Made by a program: the position numbers and the translations under genes. This document shows, piece by piece, positions 1-7,012 of a stretch of 12,580 nt of DNA. The notes beneath the pieces were generated by a model. It was not told where the DNA came from. It saw only the letters and a program-made list of their open reading frames with translations, and made no database searches. Positions within the stretch are counted from its first letter, which is position 1. The number at the start of each line of letters is the position of its first letter. This DNA comes from an uncultured Chitinophagaceae bacterium (lineage in GTDB: Bacteria; Bacteroidota; Bacteroidia; Chitinophagales; Chitinophagaceae). The stretch lies in assembly GCA_934502905.1 (NCBI GenBank), contig CAKSVK010000107.1:1-12580 (forward strand), in the 5' to 3' direction.

Positions 1-297
1 TCTCAGCTTATCATATACCTGTGCGGGTGTATACCGTTGATCTACAGTGGTCCTGGAATTTTGCAAAAACTGATCGGAAGGCCACAGCGGTATCGTTTTC
101 CGGGAGCCGAAAATAGAAATAGATTCCCTTGGTCGTGCAATTTCAGTTCCTGCTTCTGCAACGGCAAGCTGGATATATTGCTCAAGCTCCTCATTTTTAA
201 GCTTCAATGCGTTCCTGATAGCCGATATCTGCATAATGATGATACCTACCAGCGACATTGAAATCAGTAAAATAATGAGTAAGTAGACTTTCTTCAT
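1..297 (-). CDS. N-terminus of a membrane sensor protein, probably a histidine kinase (partial)
   Basis: The start codon is at 297-295 and the frame stays open for 99 codons to the left edge, so the gene continues outside the window. The product begins MKKVYLLIILLISMSLVGII, giving one membrane helix at about residues 5-23. A charged stretch follows (KLKNEELEQYIQLAVAE, about 32-48), then a region that should lie outside the cytoplasm. Many Bacteroidota two-component sensor kinases start this way: a short cytoplasmic tail, one helix, and a 'KxEEx..' helix starting the periplasmic sensor part. The kinase core is not in view, so the kinase assignment rests only on the N-terminal pattern. The gene is divergent from yqgE with 164 bases between them. 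Other single-pass periplasmic-domain proteins are possible. Confidence is high that it is a gene and moderate on its function. Confidence 0.65.
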   Translation of the reverse strand, partial: MKKVYLLIILLISMSLVGIIIMQISAIRNALKLKNEELEQYIQLAVAEAGTEIARPRESISIFGSRKTIPLWPSDQFLQNSRTTVDQRYTPAQVYDKLR

Positions 298-461
298 CCG
301 CCTGTAAAATTACTTGTATATTAATGATGCAATTCCCTTGCAGTGGGCATTTAACGAAGTTTTAAATAGGTTATTCTGATGGGATAAGGTTTTATGTAGC
401 AATTATACAAAATTCACAGATATTATATGGTTCAACAAGATTTCTATTTTATCTTAGAACC

Positions 462-1013
462 ATGGGGAAAATATCATCGGGCACTTTGCTAATTGCGGAG
501 CCCTTTTTAAAAGATCCAAACTTCATGAGAAGTGTGGTCCTGTTGTGTGAGCATAATGAAGAAGGCAGCTTCGGGCTGCTGCTCAATAAAAAATTCAATC
601 TTTCACTGGGGGAGCTTGTCCCGGAACTGGAAAAGACAGATATACCTGTTTTCGTGGGCGGTCCCGTACAGGGAGATACCTTACACTTTTTACATGCCTA
701 CCCGCAGGAGATACCGGGAGGCATAGAAGTGGCGGATAACATTTACTGGGGGGGAGACTTTGAAATGCTGAAGGACTACCTGAAACGCAATGCGCTGGAT
801 ATAACCAATATCCGCTTTTACCTGGGGTATTCAGGCTGGGGAACCAACCAGTTGAGCGATGAGCTGGAAAGCAAAAGCTGGATAACCACACCCGCAAAAA
901 GAAATATCGTCTTTCATAAGACGCCCGGTGATATCTGGAAGGATTCGCTTATGCTGATGGGAAGCAATTACTCCATGATGACCAATTTCCCGATCGATCC
1001 GCAATTGAATTAA
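462..1013 (+). CDS. yqgE: YqgE/AlgH family protein (UPF0301)
   Basis: This 183-residue protein has the full-length pattern of the YqgE/AlgH family (PF02622), usually about 180-190 residues. Visible landmarks are an N-terminal GTLLIAEPFLKDPNF block (7-21) followed by RSVVLLCEH (23-31), the GLLLN turn (38-42), VGGPV (65-69), and the most diagnostic stretch LGYSGWGTNQLSDE (121-134). A conserved W and P.DIW follow near 140-159. The family is soluble and cytoplasmic. Its biochemical role is unknown; AlgH was first named for an effect on alginate regulation in Pseudomonas, which should not be assumed here. The ATG at 462 starts exactly where family members start, and no Shine-Dalgarno sequence precedes it, as usual in Bacteroidota. 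It stands alone: the upstream gene is divergent and about 385 bases without a gene follow. The family call is secure; the function is not. Confidence 0.95.
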   Translation: MGKISSGTLLIAEPFLKDPNFMRSVVLLCEHNEEGSFGLLLNKKFNLSLGELVPELEKTDIPVFVGGPVQGDTLHFLHAYPQEIPGGIEVADNIYWGGDFEMLKDYLKRNALDITNIRFYLGYSGWGTNQLSDELESKSWITTPAKRNIVFHKTPGDIWKDSLMLMGSNYSMMTNFPIDPQLN

Positions 1014-1398
1014 GGGCTGTTGCCCATAGGCTTCTCACAGATTTGCACGGATAAGAATAAATGTCACAAGCCTGGCTGTACACGGTAGCCCGGTTACAAG
1101 GCTTATGCCAGCATGCAGGTTGTGAGGCAGCCCTTCCTTCGTGCCAATGGCACATAACAACTGTAATAAGCCATTTGGAAGGTCGCGTGCGGACACGCGA
1201 CCGGGCGGTCCGCTGCCCCGGCATGTATCCGTAAGTGCAGATAGGCTCCGATCAGGGATGTTCGCCTATATTAAGAAGCTTATAATGAGTCAGGTGGACA
1301 AATTAATAGGTAAAGGCGATGCTGCAGTCCCTTCGGTCTGGTGTATTTCCTTGGAAAGCTCTCTTCATCTTTTAATGGTTTAAAAACTACTGCAGTTT
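1014..1398. other. Gene-free stretch with several inverted repeats
   Basis: No believable protein is encoded here; the open frames on either strand give low-complexity W/C/R-rich translations that stop inside neighbouring genes. From about 1060 to 1270 the stretch is dense in inverted repeats. AAGCC (1068-1072) pairs with GGCTT (1100-1104) around an inner GGCT/AGCC (1074-1077/1087-1090). GTTGT (1119-1123) pairs with ACAAC (1157-1161) around the palindrome GTGCCAATGGCAC (1141-1153). A 9-bp stem lies at 1181-1202. ATAGGC (1241-1246) pairs with GCCTAT (1264-1269). It could be an untranslated structured RNA, a dispersed intergenic repeat or a decayed element; the sequence alone does not decide. 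Confidence 0.5.
1181..1213. repeat. Perfect GC-rich hairpin with an overlapping alternative stem
   Basis: GGTCGCGTG (1181-1189) and CACGCGACC (1194-1202) are exact reverse complements separated by CGGA, giving a 9-bp stem with a 4-base loop. The last stem base, the loop and the first base of the right arm (GCGGAC, 1189-1194) are in turn complementary to GTCCGC (1208-1213), so a second 6-bp stem competes with the first. No T-run follows on either strand, so it is not an ordinary intrinsic terminator. Confidence 0.6.
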
Positions 1399-1400
1399 TT
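1382..1400 (-). terminator. Possible weak terminator after the APH-RapZ fusion gene
   Basis: AAAAACT (1382-1388) and AGTTTTT (1394-1400) form a 7-bp AT-rich hairpin that overlaps the stop codon (1401-1399) of the leftward gene. Read leftward, the stem itself ends in a T-run. It is weak because only two of its pairs are G-C, and it is nearly symmetrical in both directions. Confidence 0.3.
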
Positions 1401-2847
1401 AGTTTACCCAGTTTTTAGACTCCTGCTCTATATGGTGCAGTACTACGTTCACGCCAAACTTCTCCTTCAGGTGACCAGCCAGCCGGTCTGCGGCAAACAC
1501 ACTCCTGTGCTGCCCCCCGGTGCAGCCGAAATTAATGGAGAGGCTTTCAAATCCTCTCTTGATATAATCTGTAACAGCGATATCCACTATACCTTGTATG
1601 TGCTGCAAAAAAGCCGGCATTTCGGTATTGTGCAGCAGGTATTCCTGCACCTCCTTATCCCGCCCGGTTTGTTTTTTATACGCCTCGATCCTTCCCGGGT
1701 TCAATATGCCGCGGCAGTCGAATACAAATCCACCGCCATTACCACTTTTATCTTCAGGTATTCCTTTCCGGTAGGAGAAGCTGTTGACATATACCACCAG
1801 CGGGGTATCGGCAGCCGCTTTAACGGTTTCATAGCGGGATATTATCTTATCATCTACTATCAGCCATAATGCTCGTTGCAGCTCCGGCAAACGAATAGGT
1901 ATCTTTTTATTTTCAAGGAACCAGCGCAATTGCTTTAATGCGAAGGGGATACTTGCAATGAAGTGCGGCTTTTGCTCAAATAATCCCCTGAAACCATATG
2001 CTCCCAGCGTCTGCAGCATTCGTATCAGCACAAATCCGTCATAGCTGTCAAGGAAATCTTTTTTATTCAGCCTGTTACCCAGCAGCCTGTTCACCGCTTC
2101 GAAATAATAATTCACCAGTTCATCTTTCCATTCATGCGGAAGTGCGGCGCGTGCCTGCCACAGCATGGAAGCCACATCGTATTGAAGCGCTCCCTGCATG
2201 CCGCCCTGGAAATCGATAAAGTATACTTCTTCCTCTTTTATCATTACGTTCCGGCTCTGGCAATCCCGGTGCATGAAGTATTTTGCTTCTTCCTGCATCA
2301 GGTAGCTGCTCAGCAGCTCAAAGTCGTTCAGCAGCAGGTTTTTATCGTATGGAAGGTCCAGCGCCCGGATAAAATAATACAGGAAATAGAGCAGGTCTGA
2401 GTAGATAGCCTGCTTGTCGAATGATTTTGTGGCGATGCAGTTGTTATAATCCAGTCCTTCCCCGCCTTTCACCTGCAGCAGCGCCAACTGGTCGAACGAT
2501 TTTTTATACAGCTGCATCACTCTTTCCGTATAACCTTCTTTTTTGATGATGTCAAACAGTGATACATCCCCGAAATCTGTCTGGAGATACATGGCCTTTT
2601 TGTCATCCACATCCAGTATTTCCGGCACATGCAGGTCCCTGTTATAGAAATGCCTGGCAAACTCAATGAAGGCATTGTTCTCAACAATGTTATTGGGATT
2701 ATAGGTAAGGATATAGGACGCAGCGGGTGTTACTGCCCGAAAATACTGCCGGTTGCTGCCGGCTTGGCGGAGGGTTACAATTTCCGCCTTCTTTCCTTTG
2801 GACCAATTCTCAAAAAAGCTGCTTATTTCCTGAAGTACATCTGCCAT
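1399..2847 (-). CDS. Fusion protein: APH-type kinase domain plus RapZ C-terminal domain
   Basis: The 482-residue protein has two recognisable parts. Residues about 20-310 look like the aminoglycoside phosphotransferase fold (PF01636, close to COG3178): HRDCQSRN at 193-200 carries the catalytic Asp (D195) and Mg-binding Asn (N200), and DFQ at 212-214 supplies the second metal-binding Asp. Residues about 349-478 match the C-terminal domain of RapZ (RNase adapter protein): SFSYRKGIP (356-364), FVFDCRG (374-380), NPG, TGRDKEV, and GCTGGQHRSV (441-450), the segment that in E. coli RapZ contributes to glucosamine-6-phosphate binding. RapZ's usual N-terminal P-loop domain is absent; the kinase domain takes its place. 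COG3178 includes the sugar kinase AmgK (MurNAc/GlcNAc), so an amino-sugar kinase or sensor role is a reasonable inference. The substrate cannot be read from the sequence. It lies 39 bases after miaA and is likely co-transcribed with it. Confidence 0.88.
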   Translation of the reverse strand: MADVLQEISSFFENWSKGKKAEIVTLRQAGSNRQYFRAVTPAASYILTYNPNNIVENNAFIEFARHFYNRDLHVPEILDVDDKKAMYLQTDFGDVSLFDIIKKEGYTERVMQLYKKSFDQLALLQVKGGEGLDYNNCIATKSFDKQAIYSDLLYFLYYFIRALDLPYDKNLLLNDFELLSSYLMQEEAKYFMHRDCQSRNVMIKEEEVYFIDFQGGMQGALQYDVASMLWQARAALPHEWKDELVNYYFEAVNRLLGNRLNKKDFLDSYDGFVLIRMLQTLGAYGFRGLFEQKPHFIASIPFALKQLRWFLENKKIPIRLPELQRALWLIVDDKIISRYETVKAAADTPLVVYVNSFSYRKGIPEDKSGNGGGFVFDCRGILNPGRIEAYKKQTGRDKEVQEYLLHNTEMPAFLQHIQGIVDIAVTDYIKRGFESLSINFGCTGGQHRSVFAADRLAGHLKEKFGVNVVLHHIEQESKNWVN

Positions 2848-2886
2848 TGAAACGATTTATAATGCTTTGTATTAACGGTTATTTCC

Positions 2887-3792
2887 TTATTTATTGTTAT
2901 TGATATAATCAATTATGCCGCTGATATCTCCCGGGTGGTGCCAATGGATGGATTCATCCCGGTTGAACCAGGTAAGCTGGCGCTTGGCATAATGGCGGGT
3001 GTTCTTTTTTATTTCCTCTACTGCTTTTTCAAGTGTTATATTGCCATCCAGATAGGTATACAGCTCGGTGTAACCTACTGTCTGCAAGGCATTCAGGTTC
3101 CGGTATATGCCCAGCTCTTTCACTTCATCCAGCAACCCCATATCCATCATGTTATCTACCCGTTTATTGATATTACCATATATTTCCGTTCTTTCCAGTT
3201 GAACCCCGATCTTAATGATCCGGAACGGACGTTCCTTTTTTGTATGCATCTGCCATTCCAGTATGGAGCTGCCGGCCGATAATTTTACTTCCAGCGCCCG
3301 CAACATCCGCTGGGGATTCTGTGTTTCCCCTTTTTCATAATAGACCGGATCCTGTTGTTGCACCATTTGCTGCAGCCAATCTATGCCATATGCCTCATAC
3401 TGTTCCCGGAGCGTGTTGCGGATGTTTTCATCAATATCCGGCATAGGGTCCATTCCTTCGCAGAAGGCCTTTACATACAGCCCGGTACCCCCTGCTATCA
3501 CCGCGATATCCCTGGTCTTAAAAATATTATGGGCTGCTTCGAGGGCATAGGTTTCAAATGTTCCGGCATTTACTTCCTGTTGAACAGAATGCGAATTAAT
3601 GAAATAATGCTTGACCTGGTTGAGCTCGGCGGTAGAAGGCTTGGCAACACCGATATTGAGCTCGCGGTAGCATTGCCGCGAATCCGCCGATATGATATCC
3701 GTATTGAAATACGCTGCCAGCTGCAACGACAGCGCCGTTTTTCCCGAAGCGGTGGAACCTACTATAACAATACACGTCTTGTTCTGAGCCAT
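2887..3792 (-). CDS. miaA: tRNA dimethylallyltransferase MiaA
   Basis: MiaA transfers a dimethylallyl group to adenosine-37 of tRNAs that read codons starting with U, the first step towards ms2i6A. The 301-residue product has all family landmarks: P-loop GSTASGKT (12-19), DSRQCY (37-42), AGGTGLY (100-106), QRMLRALE (161-168), VGYTEL (239-244) and the tRNA-binding RHYAKRQLTWF (266-276). I chose the ATG at 3792-3790 (MAQNKTC) because the P-loop then sits at the usual distance from the N-terminus. An in-frame ATG at 3819 would add nine residues not typical of the family. The length is normal. The gene starts 59 bases after the VWA-domain gene and ends 39 bases before the kinase-RapZ fusion gene, all in one direction, so a shared transcript is likely. 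No sign of damage. Confidence 0.96.
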   Translation of the reverse strand: MAQNKTCIVIVGSTASGKTALSLQLAAYFNTDIISADSRQCYRELNIGVAKPSTAELNQVKHYFINSHSVQQEVNAGTFETYALEAAHNIFKTRDIAVIAGGTGLYVKAFCEGMDPMPDIDENIRNTLREQYEAYGIDWLQQMVQQQDPVYYEKGETQNPQRMLRALEVKLSAGSSILEWQMHTKKERPFRIIKIGVQLERTEIYGNINKRVDNMMDMGLLDEVKELGIYRNLNALQTVGYTELYTYLDGNITLEKAVEEIKKNTRHYAKRQLTWFNRDESIHWHHPGDISGIIDYINNNK

Positions 3793-3851
3793 GAGCCGAA
3801 TACCTGATAAAAGCTGCAAAGCTAAATAATATTTGGGAGGGGGCTGAAGCG

Positions 3852-4592
3852 TTAATTGCTGGCTTCCGTAGCCAGCACTTCGTACAGGTTGTATTTGCGC
3901 ATGTAATAAAACTGTCCTTTCCCTTTTTCGCAGATCTTTTCGAGAAATTCGATGGTTTCCACATCATGCAAGCTACCCATCAGGATAATGCTTAACGGTA
4001 TGCCGGCGTTATCATAGGTCTCTATCTTTTTCCGTATTTTTTTTGAAAGGTCAAAAAGCCCGTCAGTGATCAAAACCAGCTTGGTTTTACCGTTGTACTG
4101 GCTCCTGGTGCTGTCTACTATTTTGTAAGCGTCGAGCAATGCATCCTGCACATTGGTCCCGCCTTTGGTGATCAGGGTATCGATGCTCTCCGTAATTTTT
4201 TCACGCGTTGTTGCCGGCAGGAACTTCAGTACCACTTTTGCAGTATCATTAAAAGTGATCACCGACATTTTATCGGTTTCCCGCTGTAAGTGTATAAGGT
4301 AATGCAATCCTGTTTTCAGGCTGTCCAGCCGGCTTTCTTCCTTCATGGAATTAGAAATATCGATCAGGTAGAGATTGTGATGGGGCGCTGCCGCATGGAT
4401 CATTGTCTTGCGCCGGATGAAGGTTGTATCCGAAGTATCTATTACCGGTCTGAGCAGGCTGTCTTTAATGTTTACAGATGCCCCTGCTGCTGAAACGGAA
4501 CCCCGGGTTTGGCCGAAAGCTGGAGAGACTGCTGCGGTCAACAACAGCAGGTAACCACACCATAACCATTTATTTTGAATTGATAAACCCAT
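3852..4592 (-). CDS. Exported von Willebrand factor type A domain protein
   Basis: The 246-residue protein begins with a signal peptide: a charged start, hydrophobic core WCGYLLLLTAAV (11-22), and likely cleavage after SPAFG near residue 27. It has no lipobox, so it is probably a soluble periplasmic or secreted protein. From about 72 to the end it is a VWA domain with a complete metal-ion-dependent adhesion site: DISNS (D78, S80, S82), the conserved Thr in KGGTNVQD (T146) and the Asp in LVLITDG (D177). Such domains bind protein partners through a divalent metal. Length and layout resemble secreted single-VWA proteins of Bacteroidota. The partner is unknown. It is the first gene of the leftward set ahead of miaA. 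No second domain is visible, which sets it apart from the multi-domain BatA/BatB proteins that have transmembrane anchors. Confidence 0.85.
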   Translation of the reverse strand: MGLSIQNKWLWCGYLLLLTAAVSPAFGQTRGSVSAAGASVNIKDSLLRPVIDTSDTTFIRRKTMIHAAAPHHNLYLIDISNSMKEESRLDSLKTGLHYLIHLQRETDKMSVITFNDTAKVVLKFLPATTREKITESIDTLITKGGTNVQDALLDAYKIVDSTRSQYNGKTKLVLITDGLFDLSKKIRKKIETYDNAGIPLSIILMGSLHDVETIEFLEKICEKGKGQFYYMRKYNLYEVLATEASN

Positions 4593-4697
4593 AAAAATCA
4601 GCCGGTATCATTCATCTAACGAATATAATTCCAATATCGTACGGGAGCAAACAATATTGATGTGTTAAAATACCAAATACCAATAATGACCCTTGCC

Positions 4698-4721
4698 GCT
4701 GCACATATCCTCATGTGCAGC
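4698..4721. repeat. Perfect 9-bp inverted repeat (possible operator)
   Basis: GCTGCACAT (4698-4706) and ATGTGCAGC (4713-4721) are exact reverse complements around a six-base spacer. No T-run follows, so termination is unlikely. The position between two divergent promoters and the symmetric 24-base layout would suit a dimeric regulator's binding site. It lies about 105 bases upstream of the leftward start and 250 bases upstream of the rightward start. Confidence 0.4.
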
Positions 4722-4938
4722 AGCAACAGGTCGCCCAATTGCGCGAAGACAAGCAACTTTTCCAGGGTGCTGATTTACAAGAGCTTATTCTATAATGTTG
4801 CTGGCATCCGCGTGTACAGGACGAAAACCTGAACTTTTATTACGGCATTTGTTTATCCCTGATTTTATCACAATGAGAATAGTGCTCACCCCAAAGGTAA
4901 ATACACCCGTACAGTCCGGATATAGTTGCCAATTCCTA

Positions 4939-4946
4939 TATATTTG
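4939..4946 (+). promoter_or_regulatory. Bacteroidota-type -7 promoter box (TATATTTG)
   Basis: TATATTTG fits the TAnnTTTG -7 consensus used by the primary sigma factor of Bacteroidota exactly. It would place the transcription start near 4952 and leave a leader of about 20 bases before the ATG at 4974. A matching -33 TTTG at the expected distance (about 4914-4918) is not evident, which lowers confidence. Confidence 0.5.
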
Positions 4947-4973
4947 TTATTGTAAGAAAAAAACAGATAAGAC

Positions 4974-6128
4974 ATGCAGTTTCAGTTAACGGAAGAGCAG
5001 GTAATGATCCGGGATGCCGCCCGGGATTTTGCCCGTAATGTTTGCCTGCCGGGCGTGATAGAAAGAGATGAGAAGCAGTTATTTCCGCAGGAGCAGGTAT
5101 TGCAATTGGCCGACCTGGGATTTTTAGGCATGATGACTTCTCCCGACTATGGCGGCAGCGGGTTGGATACCGTCAGCTATGTGCTGGCCATGGAAGAAAT
5201 AAGCAAAATAGATGCGAGCGTGAGTGTAGCCATGAGCGTGAACAACAGCCTGGTTTGCTGGGGACTTGAAAAGTACGGTAATGATCAGCAGAAGCAAAAA
5301 TACCTCTCTCCCCTGGCGAGGGGAGAAAAGGATGGGAAACTTTACATCGGCGCTTTCCTGCTGAGTGAGCCGGAAGCAGGCAGCGACGCCACTTCGCAAC
5401 GGACAGTTGCAGAAGATAGAGGTGATCATTATGTGCTGAACGGTACTAAAAACTGGATCACCAACGGTAATTCTGCCAGTGTATACCTGGTGATGGCGCA
5501 AACAGATATTGCCAAAGGAAGTAAGGGGATCGACGTTTTTATTGTAGAAAAAGACAGCAAAGGCATTACCGTAGGCGCCAAAGAGAACAAAATGGGTATA
5601 CGCGGCAGCGATACGCACAGCATTATGTTCCAGGACGTAGTCGTTCCGAAAGTGAATCGTATAGGCGAGGAGGGTTTCGGATTCGCTTTTGCTATGAAAA
5701 CACTGGCTGGCGGCAGGATAGGGATCGCTGCTCAGGCCCTGGGTATTGCTTCGGGAGCCTACGAACTGTCGGTTGCCTATTCCAAAGAAAGAAAGGCGTT
5801 TGGCAGGGAAATAGCGCAGCACCAGGCCATCCAGTTCAAACTGGCGGATATGGCTACCCGAATTGAGGCAGCGCGCCTGCTTTGCCTGAAAGCAGCGTGG
5901 GACAAAGACAATGGAAGGGACTATAATCTCAGCAGCTCCATGGCCAAGGTGTATGCATCGGAAACAGCCATGTGGGTGACTACAGAAGCCGTACAGATCC
6001 ATGGCGGATATGGTTACGTAAAAGAATATCATGTGGAACGGCTGATGCGGGATGCAAAGATCACCCAGATATACGAAGGCACCAGTGAAGTGCAGCGTAT
6101 TGTTATTGGCAGGAGTATCCTGAAATAA
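4974..6128 (+). CDS. Acyl-CoA dehydrogenase, short-chain (butyryl-CoA) type
   Basis: This FAD-dependent enzyme introduces the alpha-beta double bond in acyl-CoA, the first step of fatty-acid beta-oxidation or a step in branched-chain amino-acid breakdown. The 384-residue length and three-part layout are normal: N-terminal helical domain (about 6-118), beta middle domain with LSEPEAGSDA (about 129-138) and NGTKNWITNG (about 156-165), and C-terminal helical domain (about 228-376). The catalytic base is the Glu in ITQIYEGTSEVQR, E368, matching the position in short-chain acyl-CoA dehydrogenases. IHGGYGY just before it is also typical. The ATG at 4974 gives the usual start (MQFQLTEEQ). No electron-transfer flavoprotein gene is adjacent. 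The ABC ATPase gene starts 103 bases downstream in the same direction with no clear terminator between, so linkage is possible but unproven. Chain-length preference is not certain from sequence. Confidence 0.95.
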   Translation: MQFQLTEEQVMIRDAARDFARNVCLPGVIERDEKQLFPQEQVLQLADLGFLGMMTSPDYGGSGLDTVSYVLAMEEISKIDASVSVAMSVNNSLVCWGLEKYGNDQQKQKYLSPLARGEKDGKLYIGAFLLSEPEAGSDATSQRTVAEDRGDHYVLNGTKNWITNGNSASVYLVMAQTDIAKGSKGIDVFIVEKDSKGITVGAKENKMGIRGSDTHSIMFQDVVVPKVNRIGEEGFGFAFAMKTLAGGRIGIAAQALGIASGAYELSVAYSKERKAFGREIAQHQAIQFKLADMATRIEAARLLCLKAAWDKDNGRDYNLSSSMAKVYASETAMWVTTEAVQIHGGYGYVKEYHVERLMRDAKITQIYEGTSEVQRIVIGRSILK

Positions 6129-6231
6129 ATTATTACCCGGATACTTCAGGGAAATATTGATCGTTAAACTTTTAGCGCTTATATTGCAGGAGTGCCCGGT
6201 CAGTATTATTCATTTTCAGCCAATATTCCTT

Positions 6232-7005
6232 ATGAACATTCTGCAGCTTGAGAACCTTAAAAAGAACTATGGAGGCGCTTATGTGCTTAAGGGGATCAAT
6301 CTTACCATCAACGAGCCGCAGATCATTGGATACATCGGTCCAAACGGGGCCGGAAAGAGCACTACCATTAAGATACTCACAGGAATTATTGAAGAATTTG
6401 AAGGAGAAGCGAATGTGCTGGGCATGGATGTTCGCAAAGAACCGCTTGAAATAAAGCGCCGTATCGGGTATATACCCGAAAATGCTCCTTTATATGAGGT
6501 GCTGACGCCATTGGAATACCTTTCGTTTACCGGCAGGCTTTACGGACTGGAAGAAGAGACGATCAAAAAAAGATCGTGGGAGATGCTCCGTCTCTTTGAA
6601 CTGGGGGATAAGGCGAATGTGAGAATGAACAGCTTCAGCAAAGGCATGCGCCAAAAAGTATTACTGATCTCGGGGCTGATGCATAACCCGGAGATCATAT
6701 TCCTGGATGAACCGTTAAGCGGACTGGATGCCAACGCCGTCATCCTGGTAAAGGAAATTCTTGCAAAGCTCAAGATGGCAGGTAAAACGTTGTTTTATTC
6801 TTCGCATTTAATGGATGTAGTGGAAAAAATAAGCGATCGCATTATCATCATCAATAAAGGTGAAATGATTGCGGATGGCACCTTTGAGTCGCTGAAATCG
6901 AATGCAGACAAGGGCTCCCTGGAGAATATTTTTACCGCGCTGACCGGCGACGACGAGCAACATCAGACCACCGCCGGCGCGTTTATAGATGTGCTTAAAA
7001 GCTGA
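6232..7005 (+). CDS. ABC-2 type transporter ATP-binding protein
   Basis: This 257-residue ATPase energises the membrane protein encoded just downstream. It has Walker A GPNGAGKST (36-44), a Q-loop position reading YIPENAPLYE (80-89) with Glu where many have Gln, signature segment SFSKGMRQK (134-142), Walker B IIFLDEP (155-161), D-loop SGLD (163-166) and H-loop His192 in SSH. The Glu in the Q-loop and the SFSKGM signature are common among ABC-2 exporter ATPases, so these are not defects. I chose the ATG at 6232 (MNILQLENLKK), which begins right at the first beta strand. An in-frame ATG at 6157 would add 25 hydrophobic residues with no counterpart in the family. The permease gene follows after 7 bases. 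The cargo is not recognisable; export or an ABC-2 membrane function is more likely than import, as no binding protein is present. Confidence 0.93.
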   Translation: MNILQLENLKKNYGGAYVLKGINLTINEPQIIGYIGPNGAGKSTTIKILTGIIEEFEGEANVLGMDVRKEPLEIKRRIGYIPENAPLYEVLTPLEYLSFTGRLYGLEEETIKKRSWEMLRLFELGDKANVRMNSFSKGMRQKVLLISGLMHNPEIIFLDEPLSGLDANAVILVKEILAKLKMAGKTLFYSSHLMDVVEKISDRIIIINKGEMIADGTFESLKSNADKGSLENIFTALTGDDEQHQTTAGAFIDVLKS

Positions 7006-7012
7006 TAACGGT

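Larger units (their letters stand above)
4593..4973. other. Divergent intergenic region between the VWA and acyl-CoA dehydrogenase genes
   Basis: This 381-base stretch should carry promoters for both directions. It has a 9-bp inverted repeat at 4698-4721 and a Bacteroidota -7 box for the rightward gene at 4939-4946. For the leftward gene, the complement shows TTTG (4677-4674) followed after about 18 bases by a TATTGTTTG-like box around 4656-4648, an imperfect match to the TTTG/TAnnTTTG pair. A short rightward open frame at 4795-4989 runs into the dehydrogenase start and has no protein-like character; I do not call it a gene. Confidence 0.55.

Noticed and set aside
37..261. Rightward 74-residue open frame at the left edge
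   Set aside because: It is antisense to the partial sensor-kinase gene, whose membrane-helix N-terminus is far more protein-like.
298..461. Promoter boxes for the divergent sensor-kinase and yqgE genes
   Set aside because: Only partial matches such as TAATTTTA were found, too close to the start codon or lacking a -33 box.
949..1224. Leftward 91-residue open frame after yqgE
   Set aside because: The translation is rich in Trp, Cys and Arg, overlaps the end of yqgE and resembles no known family; it covers the hairpin-rich region.
1026..1269. ATAGGC...GCCTAT as possible terminal inverted repeats of a small mobile element
   Set aside because: Only six bases match, no target-site duplication is visible, and such matches are expected by chance at this distance.
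4795..4989. Rightward 64-residue open frame in the divergent spacer
   Set aside because: It overlaps the dehydrogenase start and the -7 promoter box and has no domain-like composition.
5124..6032. Long (302-residue) antisense open frame within the dehydrogenase gene
   Set aside because: It is a mirror of a strongly conserved coding gene; its His/Cys/Phe-rich translation matches no family.
6119..6150. CCTGAA/TTCAGG pair at the end of the acyl-CoA dehydrogenase gene as a terminator
   Set aside because: Six base pairs with a 20-base loop and no T-run; not convincing.
6311..6660. Q-loop Glu and non-LSGGQ signature in the ABC ATPase as signs of inactivity
   Set aside because: Both variants are common in active ABC-2 type ATPases, and all other catalytic motifs are intact.
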